The notes under the pieces: generated by a model
What the model saw: the letters and a program-made list of their open reading frames with translations, nothing else
Told to the model about the DNA's origin: nothing
Database searches by the model: none
Shown here: positions 22,207-36,400 of the stretch, in pieces
Layout: every line of letters starts with the position of its first letter
Position numbering within the stretch: the first letter of the stretch is position 1
From: Diploscapter coronatus
Lineage: Eukaryota; Nematoda; Chromadorea; Rhabditida; Rhabditidae
Reading direction: 5' to 3'
Length of the DNA stretch: 64,000 nt
NCBI GenBank assembly: GCA_964036155.1
Contig: OZ038422.1
Coordinates: 72,439,201-72,503,200, forward strand
Translations under genes and position numbers: made by a program

Positions 22207-23406
22207 ATGTTCTGATTAGAAGCCTTATTTCTTGCTGTCTACAAACGTTTGTAGATATTTGTATCGTATCAATTGAGTCTTTTTCAATTTTATATTAAAT
22301 ATATAGGAATTAATAAATTGACCGAAAGTTATCGGATAGTTATTGATAAAAATTTTGAGATCTAGAATAGTGCATTTCTGCAATTTTGTATTTGTAACAA
22401 TGAGTTTTTGTATGAACTAAACAACGATACTGTTGAATAATATACATAATTTTATATAGATGCTTACTACTAACTATTTTCAATAAATATTATATAGAAC
22501 ATAAAGTTTAGCATTCATTTACTTTTAAACTAAATTTATAATTTTGAATCGCTATGTTCATGTTTCATACCGTTCTGAACCTATTCGGTCTTTCTTTTTC
22601 TGCACCCTTCAAGTTGTATTAGTCCAGAACTTCTGCTAATGTATTTCAATAAGTCGTTGTTTGATCGTATTAAATATTCAATAAGTTTCCAATATCAACA
22701 ATATATTTGTTTATTATCATAGATGACTCAATAAATATTAATTCTTAAAGATGAATACCAATTATTCATCGTCTATTCAGCTACTTCATAGGTAGGTTAA
22801 AATTTACTTTCAATCGATTTCTAAATTTCTTTTTGACCTAAAACTCTTCAATTTATCATTTCTTCAGATTTGAATAATTTTTCAAGATAAACTCCCATAA
22901 TAATGAGTCTGCCTTTCCAATTAATTTGTCGATTTTATCATTTGCGCGGTCTTGCCGTTCTGCGATTTGATAACAGTGATTTTGAGCCATTGGCCGAGTC
23001 TATAAATGTATTCGATTGTCATTATTGGGTCATAGTTTTCGCTTTCCTAATTACGCAAATATCATCATTTAGATTGATTATTCATCAATGTTTGAATTTA
23101 AATTCTACCTGAAATAATATTTCTCAATATCTGACAAAATTATATCGTTAGGAGGGTTTTGAATATCGAAAAAAAAAATAGCTGCAATAGTGATATATCT
23201 ACATACAAGTTAGTAGAGGAAAATAATACCTTCCGTACCAAAACTTTCCTATTTCACCTAAAACGATGCTACGATGACTATTTTTCCAAACTACCTAATT
23301 TTTCTCCTTGTTATAATTAGCTCTATTTTCAATTTTCAAATAACACTTGCAATTTTGCACTGTCTGATATAATTAAAATATAGATGATGCCAAATTTTCA
23401 GACATA

Positions 23407-26400
23407 ATGGGTAAACCGAGGTTACGCCTTCAGCCATTGATAGCCTATAGAAAATATTTATTGTTATTTGTTGGTTTTATATTTTTGTTTGGAAATGTTG
23501 AGTCGGCTAGGGATCCTGACCAAATAACGAATTTACCTGGACTATCGTTTACGCCCCCTTTCAAACAATATTCCGGGTACTTGGACGCTTCGTCTAATAA
23601 TCATTTGTTCTATTGGTAGGTTTATTTGAATTTGATAAATCATCAGCATAAGAATTCGAAGGGATTATTGCATTTTAAACCAGGATATTGTTCATAAAAT
23701 CGGAAACTTTTTATAATTTTCTCAAAAATTTTGTACATTGTATCCTTATGTCAGAATTCCACTTGATATATCATCTTCGTTGTACTTTTCATTAACCCTA
23801 TTTTAAATTCCTGATTAAGTAATTATCATTGCGCGATTAACGCCTATGATAGTACTAACTCTTTCTTCCAACCAAAATTATGATTATCCAGGTTTCAAAT
23901 TATAAGGCGATTTTAATTGCAATCTTTTTATGGCAAAGTTTAGCTTCTAACTTGAATTATAAAATATACAAATCATGTTATATGTTGAGAGATAGGTCTT
24001 TGAAACCGTTTTGGATATTTAATTAATTATACGGATGCCAAGTCCAGGGTGTCCATTTGATAACAATCAATTCGACAAGAAAGTCGAGAATTTGATTTGA
24101 TAAGCAAATTAGTCGACTCATTTTGATAATAAACTAATCGAAATTGCATCACGCAATTACACTACTAGAAAGACGAAAACCGATCTCCAAAAATATCAAA
24201 AAATGGAATTAAAAGTTAAAAAATTACTTTTTTAAATCCAGAATCACTCAAAAGTTTAAAACTAATTCAAATATTATAGGAAAACTTGAAATTTATAATT
24301 TTAGGCTAGTTGAAGCTCAAACGAATCCGACGACATCACCGCTGGTATTGTGGTTGAATGGTTAGATTTTTAGTTTTTTTTTTGCAGAAAAACACTGAAA
24401 GTTTTATTATATTAAAAAAAAAAACTGCTCCGCATGCTCATTTTTTCATTTTTCTCGATATGACTTAAACTTTTCACAACTATACCTCTAGGTGGACCCG
24501 GCTGCTCGTCACTTGGAGGCTTCTTCACCGAACATGGTCCTTTCCATCCGATGCCCGACGGTCAAACCCTCGTTGAGAATATTCATTCTTGGAACAAAGT
24601 AGGGATTGTTTTAAATCAAATTTTTTGAGAGTAAAATTTTAGGCCGCTAATATTCTTTATCTCGAAGCGCCCTTCGGAGTAGGTTATTCCTATCGGGACG
24701 CAAATGCTCCTGTCGATCAATATTACACGGACTCAAAGGTAAAAGAGCGAGTATTGCATCATGCTTTGAAATTCGAAGAAAAGTTTTGTAATTTGTAAAT
24801 AATTAAAAAATAGACGAACAAGCAAAAAATAGTTTAGACTGCATCAGATAACGCTCTAGCTTTAAAGAGTTTCCTTCAAGCCTTCCCGGAGTATCAGAAT
24901 CGAGATTTTTACGTGACTGGTAAGAAATAATAAGTCTAAAAATCGCGGCATCCTAAATTAGAAGACTGAAGTTCTAGCATTTTTATGGAGCCTATAATTT
25001 TCAGGTGAATCCTACGGAGGTGTCTACGTGCCAACTTTGACGAGTCTCCTGGTCACTATGATACAGGTACTACTAAATTTATCATCCCTTTTCTGATTCA
25101 AATATATTGTTTGATTAGACTTCATTATTTGCCCAATCGGTTTTGTATTGCACGCTCGTCAACTTGAAAATTTGGTCAAAAATGATATCTTTAACTTTTA
25201 TCGTGACTTTCATCAGATTCAAAAACTATTGTAATCAGCGTATGTGAGTAATAGATAGATTTGCAATGAATTGTTGAGGTCACTGAAAATTGATCTGATA
25301 AGAAAAGTTAATTAAGGCCGTGGACTACTAAAAATTTGTAGTTGATGATAAGTGATTCAAAATGCAAATGCTATTATCGAATCGAAAATTTCCAGTAAAA
25401 GAATTTAAAACATAGTGAAATTGGAATATATTTATGTACACTAAAAGGATGCAATTCAGAAAAGAGTATTTCAGAACGGCTCAATGACGGGTCTGAATCT
25501 GAAGGGTATGGCTGTAGGAAACGGAATGTTGAGCATGAAGCAACAGATCAACTCCGCGCCAAATTTGCTTTATTACAGAGGAATGCTTGGTGTCGAGTAA
25601 GAAAATTGTGAAAATATCCACAAATTTTGATTATTCTAGTAAAAAAGTTGAATTTTTCAATGCATATAAATTTTTAAACATCTTTTATTAATAATTTCAG
25701 TGATTGGGAGCAACTTCAAGCATGCTGTCCTGACAATGCCGCGAATCCGTTGGAATATTGTGATTTTTCACAGGTAAACATAACCGAAAAGAAATACTAA
25801 CTCTACCAAAAAGTGCATTTTGTCAAACATAAATTAAAAAAAAACGATTTGATTTAAAAGCATTTTAGTTCACTTACGTCGACGAATTCGGAAACGTGAA
25901 TCCACGAAACGACTCGAATGATCCGAAATTCAAGCAGTGCGCCAATTTGGTCACTTACATGACGATGAACGACGTCTGGATGACTACCAATGACGTTTAT
26001 AATTCGTGAGTTCATCATTATTGCTATTATTCTTAAAAATAATTAGGTTTCAATTTCCTCATGGGATATCATAATTTCGGGATCAATAGTTCGAAGCTCT
26101 ACGCCGATCATATGATAAATAAGTTATATTTTAGATACCAAGACTGCTACAATCTCTCGGCGATCACTACTTTCCCGGATCAGAACTCCATGATGAATAG
26201 GATCTCCAAAACTCGACAGAAGCGTGAATCGGTTAATTCAAAGCCTGGAAAGTTATACCAATTGGGAACCAAAGGATACAATCCTTTCGTCGATTTGTAC
26301 ACGCAAGTCAACTATGCATCGACTGATAGGTAATTTACTCATAAGTTATATGACAACTAGACCAAAATTACGCACATTGTTAAAAGTGTACAAGAAAAAC

Positions 26401-27468
26401 GTTAATTCCATAGTTGGTGCTATAGATTTGAGCGCTAAATAAAAATTGCAGTCTTCGAAATTTCCCTTGCTACATGGACGATGCGACTGAAAAGTATCTG
26501 AATCTTCCAGCTGTGAGGACAGCACTTCATGTAAGCCCAACCGTCGGTCATTGGCAGGATTGCAAGTGAGGATTTCTTGAAATATTTTATACTCGTCATT
26601 TCGAAAAGATAAGTTTTTTCGTATGTTTCAAAGAAATTATAGTCAATTCGAGAGAAACAAAGAATGATAGTCCCCTCGAACCCCTGGGCTTAGAATCTAT
26701 GTAATCTCTATCTCTACAATACAGTAATTTCAGTGACGACATCAACGAAAAGTATTACCATCAACAAACTCACGATACCACTCCAGTCTTCAAGTCCATG
26801 ATTGATTCTGGGTACCCCCTTCGATTCCTTATCTACAACGGAGACGTCGATATGGTAGGCACAATGGAATTAGACGAATGAGACATTTCAGCATGCCATC
26901 ATTCTACAAATAGCATGTATGTAGAGTGGAGTGTATTTTTGCAGACTCTACCCTATAAAATTTTTTCTGAATTATTGAAAAGCAACACCTCTCGGTTTTC
27001 TACCAATGGAATAAATTTTAGGCTTGCAACTTCCTCGGCGACGAATGGTTCATCGAAAACCTCGCGACAAAAGAATACAACTTCGCCCTGAAAACTCCCC
27101 GACAACCATGGACATACACGAGACCTGGCTATTTCCAAGGAGTTGTGGGAGGTTACATCAAGCAATGGACTTACAACAAGATCACGCTGGATCTGATGAC
27201 TGTCAAGGGGGCTGGACATTTTGTGAGCTTATTGAATGCATTTTTGGAAAATTTGAATGATAAATAAAGACGAAATCTCGATTTTCCAAGATTCGAGTTT
27301 TTTCTGGAAAAATATCATAGACAATGGTTTCAGGTGCCAACTGACAGACCTGCACCCGCACTGCACATGTTCTTCAACTTCTTGAACGGAACAAACAACT
27401 ACAACACGACCGTTCCATATCTACCAATGGGAAAACCCCTAGCTCCGGCATATCAGCCACCACCTCAA
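23407..27468 (+). other. S10 unit 1 of the fused carboxypeptidase
   Basis: Exons 1-14. The catalytic Ser codon is at 25010-25012; the Asp motif LIYNGDVDM ends exon 12 and the His motif [13 protein letters not shown] spans the junction 27222/27334. A furin-type RQKR site (26214-26225) lies in the loop between the two halves of the fold. This unit has the most introns of the four. Confidence 0.85.
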
Positions 27469-30400
27469 GTTAGCTATTTTGAGATCGAAATTCGAATTTT
27501 TATCATGTCGTGTTGTTATACTGCAAGTTATGATTCCTCGTCGCCGTCATCATTTTTGCATGAGATAAAAAGTCCGAATAATTTTTGAAACTTATCTATC
27601 ATGAAAACTACCCAATTGAGACCAAAAACAATGCAACAATTGATTAACTTCGAAACATATTTCCAAAGATTCAACTTCCAGAAGACCTGGACTCGCAAAC
27701 AAGCGGACCGTGTTTGGGTGTTGCCTGGAATCACATACCCGCTCAACTTCAAACAATACTCCGGTTACTTGAATGGAGTCACCGGCAACTACCTGCATTA
27801 TTGGCTGGTCGAGTCTCAATCCAATCCTCTGACCGATCCACTTGTGCTCTGGTTGACCGGTATTCAAGTTTAGGCTGATAGGCAAATTCCTGACTGGTTA
27901 TTTTAGGAGGGCCGGGTTGCTCTGGATTATTGGCAATGTTTTCTGGCAAGTTCCAAATTCGTCGAAATGCCTGTATTTTGCTAGAGAAAAGTTGCTTAGA
28001 TACAATTTCTCATGCCATAATGTCTGTTTCAAATTATTTGAAAATCTTGCAAGTGTAATGATAACTAATCTTTGAGTATTGCTTCTTGTAAAATCATTGA
28101 ATCGAGATATAATCATTATAGAAAACGGTCCGTTCCACCCGAATCCCGACGGCAAGACACTGTTCGAGAACGTCTATTCGTGGAACAAGGGAGCTAATGT
28201 TCTCTACATCGAGTCTCCGAGAAACGTCGGCTTTTCCGTACAAGACTACAGTCTCAATAACGACACTGTCTACGACGATCAGAGAACTGCGATGGACACG
28301 ATGCTGGCGCTGAAGGACTTCTTGTCTGTGTTCCCAGAATATCGAGGACGTCAATTCTTCGTCACTGGAGAGTCGTATGGAGGTTAGTAAGCTTGTTGTG
28401 AAATTCTCATGCCGCGTTTTTAATGAAAAACTATGCATGTTGCAAATTTTCTGAAACATCCATTATTTCTAACAAAAATGGTTTCTTAAATGCATCGATA
28501 GAAATAAACTTAAAAAAAACATACTAGGCGTTTATGTCCCAACCCTAACCTCGCTTCTGATCGACAACATCCAAACCGGATTCATGAAAGACTTGAATCT
28601 CGTCGGAATGGCTGTCGGAAACGGCGAGCTCTCGTCGATTCAGCAGTTGAATTCGGAAATCCACATGGGATATTTCCATGGTTTGTACGACAAAAGGGAG
28701 TTCGACAGTCTGCAGCAGTGCTGCGATAGCTCGGCTGGGGGAACTTGGTGCGTTAAATTCATGCTTTTGAAAGTTTAACGGCAGTCTGTAAAGGATGGAA
28801 TGACGAAATGCCGTGTTAGAGAGTGAGGGAAGAGAGAAATAGCGTGAGAAAAGAGCACTCCGTCATTTCGTCATTACAAACTGCCAAGTTTAACTATTTT
28901 TAAGCCTTCAAATTAGAGTGTTTCAAATTATTTTAACACGGACAAAATAGGTCAAATGTTCAATGTTCATGAAATGAAAGTTTGAAATAAATATTTTGCT
29001 GAAAAGATACAAGGATCAAGTCTAGGTTCGAATTCTGTGACTTCTCGAAGTACATTACGATCGGTTCTGATGGAACCGTGTATCCCAAGGACAACAGTAC
29101 TTGTGCTCAAACAATCACCGACTTAGGACAAGCAAGGTTCTGGAGCATGGGCGGAGTGACGAACGTCTACAACATTTACCAGGTTACCTAAACCACTTAC
29201 TTTAAGTTACGAGAGTTTTAAGGATTGCTACGAACAAACCTCGCAAGTTTTCGGCAGCAGAATCACAAACGTCAAGAGAAGACAGATTCTGGCGAACTTT
29301 GTTAATCAAGCGGTAGGATTTCGAGAATTGAATAGGTTTAAAGATTTCGAAAGTAACTTTCATTCCAACCCTAACCAATCGTTGCAGCTTATTGTTAAAG
29401 TATTACGAAAATGAAAAACTCTGAAACCGATTAGTTTTATTTAAATTTAAAATTTTTGCTAGTGGAAATAAAGTACATTTTCGAATGATATGCACATCGG
29501 AAGTCGGATATCAGAATTCTAATAGACTATTATTCAAAAAACAGTTCCTGTAATTTTAGTCAAAAGTGTCTCATTCAACGACCGACAGTCAAGGCGGATT
29601 CCAATGCTACTCGACCGACGCTGCTGGTGCGTACCTCAACAAGTGGAACATCCGACAAACCCTGCACATCGCTGAGCAGGCCGGAAATTGGACGCCTTGT
29701 GTGTAAGCCTCTCGACAGATTATTTGGAAAATTGTAAAACATGGTAGAAAAAGGTTTTTTTTGTGAAAACACCAGTCTTATTAAATTGCACAAAACCCCT
29801 TAGAGTTGACTATCATTGCTATGATATATAGCCTGTAGCTCAGTCAGTGATTATTGTCCCCATTTCTAGAATCGTTCAACAGTTTATTAAAACATGAGAA
29901 TAGAATTTGAGAATTTCAGAGATTCCATCAACGCCAACTACATCCAGCAGCACAACGATACTGGACCTGTGTTTGATCACATCCTGAAGTCCGGCTACCC
30001 TCTAAGAATGCTTATCTACAATGGCGACGTAGACCAAGCCTGTAACTTTTTGGGCGATCAATGGTTTGTCGAGGCATTCGCGAAGAGAAACAATCTGAAG
30101 CTCTCGAAGGCGAGAAAGGATTGGCGGTAAGTGTCGAAAAATTTTAGTGAGTACTATCTTCGGATAATTAGTAAAAATCGAATACTTGGTCCACTATTTT
30201 ATCGAGGCATACCATATTTCCAGATACATGACCCAAATAGCTGGCTACGCAAAGCAATTCTCCAACGACACATCGAAGTTCTCAATTGACTTGTTGACGG
30301 TGAAAGGAGCTGGGCATTTGGTAGGAATCTTATACAAAATCTAGAAAAATCACTCAATTTAGGTACCAGTAGACAGACCCGGACCGTCTCTGCAAATGAT

Positions 30401-33400
30401 TATCAATTTCTTCAGAAATCAAGTAAGAGTTACTCGTGAAGTTTTCCAAATATTGAAACTTTTTGATACAATGAAATTTTAGGACTATTCAAGTCCAGTA
30501 AGCTACGACACTAACCAGCACTACATGTTGGAGACTTACAAAATCGCGCAACGAGTTTCTGCCGCGGCGATGAACACTTCGGTCGATAATTTGATCACGA
30601 TTGATACGAAGAGAACCAAGAGAGGCAGCAGGAAAATGTACCAGAAGGGCCTAAGGTCACAAGTCCCTGTTCAAATCGACAACGATAAGCCGTTCGTCTC
30701 GAAGACGCATCCAGACTACATCGAGCATCCCGCACCGCCTCCTCCTCCAGCAGGAAACAAGACAGACGACGAAGTCAGAGATCTGCCAGGATTGACCTTC
30801 GTCCCACCATTCGCTCACTACAGTGGATATTTGAACGCTTCACAGGGAAATTATCTGCATTATTGGTGAGACGACTTTCCATCAAAACTTTTCGATACAG
30901 GTTCATGTATCGTATGATTTAATAGACGTAACTTATGCTTTCAAACTGAAAACATCAATATTGTTCACTATTTTGAAGAGTAGTCCAATAAGTTTCGAGG
31001 AATTTCATAAATGTCTTTTTGCATTTGTCCACTTCAATGTATTTGTCGTCTGGGTCGCACACAAAGATCCAAAAATGATATGAATCAATTCAGGTTCGTC
31101 GAAGCTCAAAGCAATCCCTCCGCTATGCCGCTGATTCTTTGGTTGAATGGAGGTATTTTGTCGGCAAAATTTGAAGTATGAACATGTGAACTCAGGTCCT
31201 GGATGCAGCTCTATGGGAGGCCTGCTGGAAGAACTTGGCCCGTTCCACGTCAACCAAGATGGCCAAACCATCTTCGAGAACGTCTTCGCCTGGAACAAGG
31301 TTGGCAACGTTCTGTTCCTCGAGTCGCCCCGTGATGTGGGCTACTCCTTCCGAAGCAATGAAGTCGGTCCTGACAACTTGTACAACGACGACAAGACTGC
31401 TAGTGATACTATTCTTGCGCTGCAAAGCTTCTTCGCCAAATTCCCCGAGTACAAGAATCGTCCGTTCTTCATCACCGGAGAGAGCTATGGTGGAGTCTAC
31501 GTCCCAACTTTGACGCTGGCACTGATCAACCAGATCCAGAGCAGCCAGATGTCATACGTCAATTTCTCAGGCATTGCGATTGGAAACGGCGAAATGAGCG
31601 AGATTCAACAGATCAACTCCGCGGTGCCTCTGCTCTACTTCCGAGGCGAGCACGGCAAGGAGGACTGGGACGCCCTTCAGGTACTATATTTAGAGAGGCC
31701 AAATGAATTTCCAGGGTTGATAATCATGGAGAAATGTTTTAGCAGTGTGGTCGATGAGATTAGTCGGAGCAGAATACTTTTTAGAACTCCAAAAGTGGCT
31801 CAGTAGGAGCAAAGTTATGCTCATTTTTGCGCGGGGATTTTTCCGCAATCACTTCTCATTTTATTCGAAAAGCCATTTCTCACAGAGTTTCGACAAAATA
31901 CGGAATTTGAATTTTATCCTTCGCAAAACTATCAGTTTCTGTGAAATTTCAACGCAAGGTCTTGTTATCCAACTGCACATCGCGGTGGAGTGTTACTGTC
32001 TGATGAAATAACTTGGAATTTTTCGCTGATTTTCAACCCGAAAAACTTGTTGGAGTAGGCTTTCATTTTCAAGACACAGAAATTTTTAGAGGTTTCGGGG
32101 AAAGGCTCCAACTACAAAATTCGAGAAAAAAATCCAGTGTATAATACAAAAACAAATTTCCATGATTATCAGCTAGGAGCCCGACCAGATGAGTCGGAAA
32201 AGAAATAGAAAAATTTCTAATGCATAATTCGAGTGCTAGCTCTGGAATTCTAGCATCTCTAGCCATATATTCTTGAAAGAAACTTAAGGATTAAGAAAAA
32301 AAGAATATCCACCATCATTTTGAACCTCGGTTTAAAATTGAATATGATTACAGATGTGCTGCAATTCGACGAAGACTCCACAGACCTACTGCGACTTCAT
32401 GCAATACGTCCATCTAGACCCAGCAGGAAACGCCTGGCCGAAAGTCAATGACGACTCTCTAGCAGGAAAATGCGGTAGATTGGTCGTGCAGCAGGGATTC
32501 CTCGACGTCTGGACTACTGACAACGACGTGTACAACACCTTCACGGACTGCTACTTCGTCCCTGGCAGTGTGCCAGAATCCGATCCCGGAGAATTGGGAA
32601 CCAGAAGGAAGCGAGAGATTCCACCGCTCATGAACAAACGACTCTTCGTCAATCAGGCTGTAAGCTATAAGTAGCACGATTTTAAAAGTATGGAAGCCAT
32701 CTTGTAAACTTTTCGAAATGTGTGGCGCACTTTTGCATTTCGATGACAAGTCGGAAAACTATTATTGGCAATTAGAATTTTTAATAGAGGAAGAATTTTG
32801 TAACGTAATTTTTAAAGCGAAAACATTAGGTTTAGGCGAAAATCAACTACTGGTCAACAGACGCTAACCAAGGCTTTACTTGCTTCTCTGGAGATACAGC
32901 CCAATCTTTCATGAACCTCGACTCTACTCGAAAGGCTCTCCACATCCCTGATTCCCTCGGCTATTGGACAGATTGCAACGACAACATGAATGCCATCTAC
33001 CAGCAGCAGCACAATGACACTAGCGATGTGTTCAAGGCGATCTTCGCTTCGAATTACAAGCTCAGAATCTTGATCTACAATGGAGACGTCGATATGGCTT
33101 GTCAATTCTTGGGTACTTTTTATGTTTCGAAACTTAACATAGCTGGGGCACAAAACGATTTTCTGTCAGCATAACAAATACTTGTATCAATCTACTAGAA
33201 ACGAGGCTAAAAATTGCAAATTCAGGCGACCAATGGTTCATCGAAAAATTGGCAGCGGACGTTGGAATGGCTGTAGGACAGAGACAGCCTTGGAACTACA
33301 CCCAAGGAAGCCATTTATCCAGAACTGGTGGATACATCAAGAGATTCACGCTGAACAACAATCAAATCGTTCTAGACCAGATGACTGTCAAGGGAGGAGG

Positions 33401-36400
33401 ACATTTCGTACGATAAAATTTAATGCAGCACTAGTAAAGAAGTAGTTTAGGTGCCGACTGATCGACCTGGACCTGCCCTGCAGGTAAACTTGCAAAATGA
33501 AAGAAAAGTCAAATATAATCAATTCGAAAATCGACAATTTTAACGAGTTTCAAGCAATTTCTTGAGATGAAGAGTTTTTTTCCAAAACTAAACCCAGAGC
33601 TCATTCAGATGATCAACAACTTCGTGAACAACCAGGACTACAACAAGAATCTGACGTTGGACATCACACCCAAGCCGCTTCTTCCTCAGTACCAGCCCCA
33701 AGTCCCACAGATGACTCGAAGATTGGCTGATCAGATCTTCGTTCTGCCTGGACTTACATTCCAGCCACAATTCAAGTCGCATGCTGGATATTTGAACGCT
33801 TCGCCAGGCAATTATCTCTTCTACTGGTTCTATGAGTCGCAGGGAGATTCGTCGGTTGACCCGGTAAGGTTTTCTTTTTGAAAATGAACACAAGATTTGA
33901 GACAAATTGCCAGAAATGATCTGAAAGAAATGGCTATGCATATTTTTTGCAACATAGTCAAATCCTAGATACTTCTCTGGCTACAAGGTGGGCCAGGTTG
34001 CGCGAGTTCTGGAGGCGCTCTGGGCGAGATTGGACCCTACTTCGTCAACCCTGACGGAACAACGCTATTTGAAAATGTCTACTCGTGGAATAAAGTAAGT
34101 TTCGAAACTTTCAGCATATACTTATAAACTGAATTTGTATCATTGCCATAAGAATAAGTCGGTGTAAAAAGTTAAACACATTCAGGCAGCCAGTATTCTC
34201 GTCATTGACTCCCCCAGAAGAGTTGGGTTTTCTTATCAGGACAACAGTACAAACAACGATACTTATTGGAACGACGATAAAGTATCTTAATATCCTATAC
34301 AAGCTTAAGATTGAAATACTTTTTTGGCACAAAACAATCGTTTTTTTTCCAGTATCTGTGTCATGATCTCTCGATCTCTCTCTTTCTATGCACTATTTCA
34401 TCATCAAGAAAGAATTTCCAGACCGCCGATGACGTATTCCTGGCTGTGACCGACTTCTTCAAAGCTTTCGGAAAGTTCAAGAAGAACCCATTCTTCATCA
34501 GTGGAGAATCTTATGGAGGAATCTACGTACCAGTCTCCACCCGGAAATTCATCCAGATGATCCAATCGAATCAGTCTGATATCAATTTGGTCGGCATGGC
34601 TGTCGGGAATGGAATGGTTTCGAACATTCAAGACGTTCGAACTCTGCCTGACTTCATGTATAATCATGGGTTCTATGGAAAGGAGTAAGAGTTGAAAAGT
34701 TTATCAAAGTAAAACTCGGTCAAGAGAAAAACGATAAGATTAGAGTTATTGACCAATTTTTATTTCGAAAAAAACATGATCAGAAAATTATAGTTTAAAC
34801 TCAATGGATCGTCTTTCAGCGTTTGGGATCAGCTTCGACAGTGCTGTAAACGAGCCGATAACTCGACGTCTTACTACTGTACCTACGACGATTACATCTG
34901 GATTGATGATCAAGCCAATATTCTGCCGAAGAACTTCAGCGATCAAGCCTCGCAAAATTGTGCAAACCTCGTCGTGCAGCTGTCCTATGAAAGGAACTGG
35001 AATTCCAGGTAATCTTTCAGAAATAAGTTTTTCGAAAAATTCTCCTGGTATGAAGAAGAAAGTATTGATGAGGGAAAGTACTGTATGATCTGTCCAATAA
35101 CGCTCAAATGCATTTCAAAGTGACATAAATTTTACATCTTCAGTAACGACGTCTACAATTTGTATCTCGACTGCTATAATTATCCGGCATCGAGTTCATC
35201 AAAAGCGAAAACGAACATTCGAAGGCCAGAAATGCCGAAGGGCAATTCTCGATGGGAAGTGCACAAATTCATCAGCACCATCGCGCCAGCCATGGTCGAT
35301 CCGGGCCAATTCGATCCTTTGACGACCGACAACATAGGCAGTTATCAGTGCTGGAATTTCGGAGCTATCAGCTATTATTTGAATCAAGTAGGTTTCCCAG
35401 CTCTAGCCTGATTAAACTAAAAATCCTAATGATGATCGGTAGAATACTTTTGACGGAAAAATGAAATTGGAACAAAATTTAGCCCCACGTCCGTGACGCC
35501 CTTCACGTGCCTGATTTCGTTCAAGATTGGACCTTCTGCACGTAAGTATCCACATTTTTTTTTTACAAAATTCCGATTTACTGCATTTTAGCGACGCCAT
35601 CAACTACCACATGCAATACAACGATACCACCAAGATTTTCACTGACATCATCGAAAGTAACTATCCTCTGAGGTAATTTAGTGAACTATAATCGAAAGAC
35701 ATTTATCAAAATCAAAGAATGCTGATTTACAACGGTGACGCCGACACAGCTTGCTCGATGTTTGAGGCGCAGGGTCTGATTGAAGACATGGCCAGGAGTC
35801 AATATCTGGTAGCGTTCAACTCTTTATACTGATTGAGAAATAAGCTTCTGAAGAGTAGAAAATCGGATTTACTACTTAGATTATCATGATATGTTCAAGA
35901 TCCGTTCGAAATTTCAGTCAGTTCCCAGTCCTCGTGCCGCATGGAATTACGGTGGAGTCATCGCCGGGTACGTTAAACGGTTCCAGAAGAACAGCGCCGC
36001 AATCGATCTGATGACTGTTAAGGTATGTCAATCTTCAAGCAACGATGTTGAAGGATTACTCGGCTCATCTTGAAAAGTTGAGTTGGGTATAATCTGCATT
36101 CTCAATGACCACATGAGAGGTGCACGAACTTCGACTTCAAAGAATTGTTAGCAATATCGACATCGATATCTGCCATAACAAATTTCAAATTATAGGATCG
36201 TGCAACCTAAACAACACATCTTCTACAAAAATTTATAATTTTTAGAACCAAAATGAAATACTAGTTTAGGGTGCTGGCCACGCAGTTCCGCTAACTCGTC
36301 CTGGTCCATCGCTTCAAATGATCACCAACTTCCTCCAGAACAGTAAGAACTACAGCACTCCGCTATCATTCGATCTGAGGAGACAACCTCTATTGCCGCA

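Noticed and set aside
27601..27681. A separate gene start for carboxypeptidase unit 2 at the ATG at 27601
   Set aside because: The frame is open but has no signal peptide or acceptor at the ATG; the phased acceptor at 27680-27681 joins it to unit 1, as at the other unit boundaries.
29832..29870. tRNA-like start (GCCTGTAGCTCAGTCAG)
   Set aside because: The A-box-like string is not followed by a B box or a foldable anticodon and T arm; it lies within an intron of the carboxypeptidase gene.
31005..31425. Long minus-strand frames opposite carboxypeptidase unit 3
   Set aside because: They are mirror images of the G+C-rich plus-strand exon and have no signal, splice or family support.
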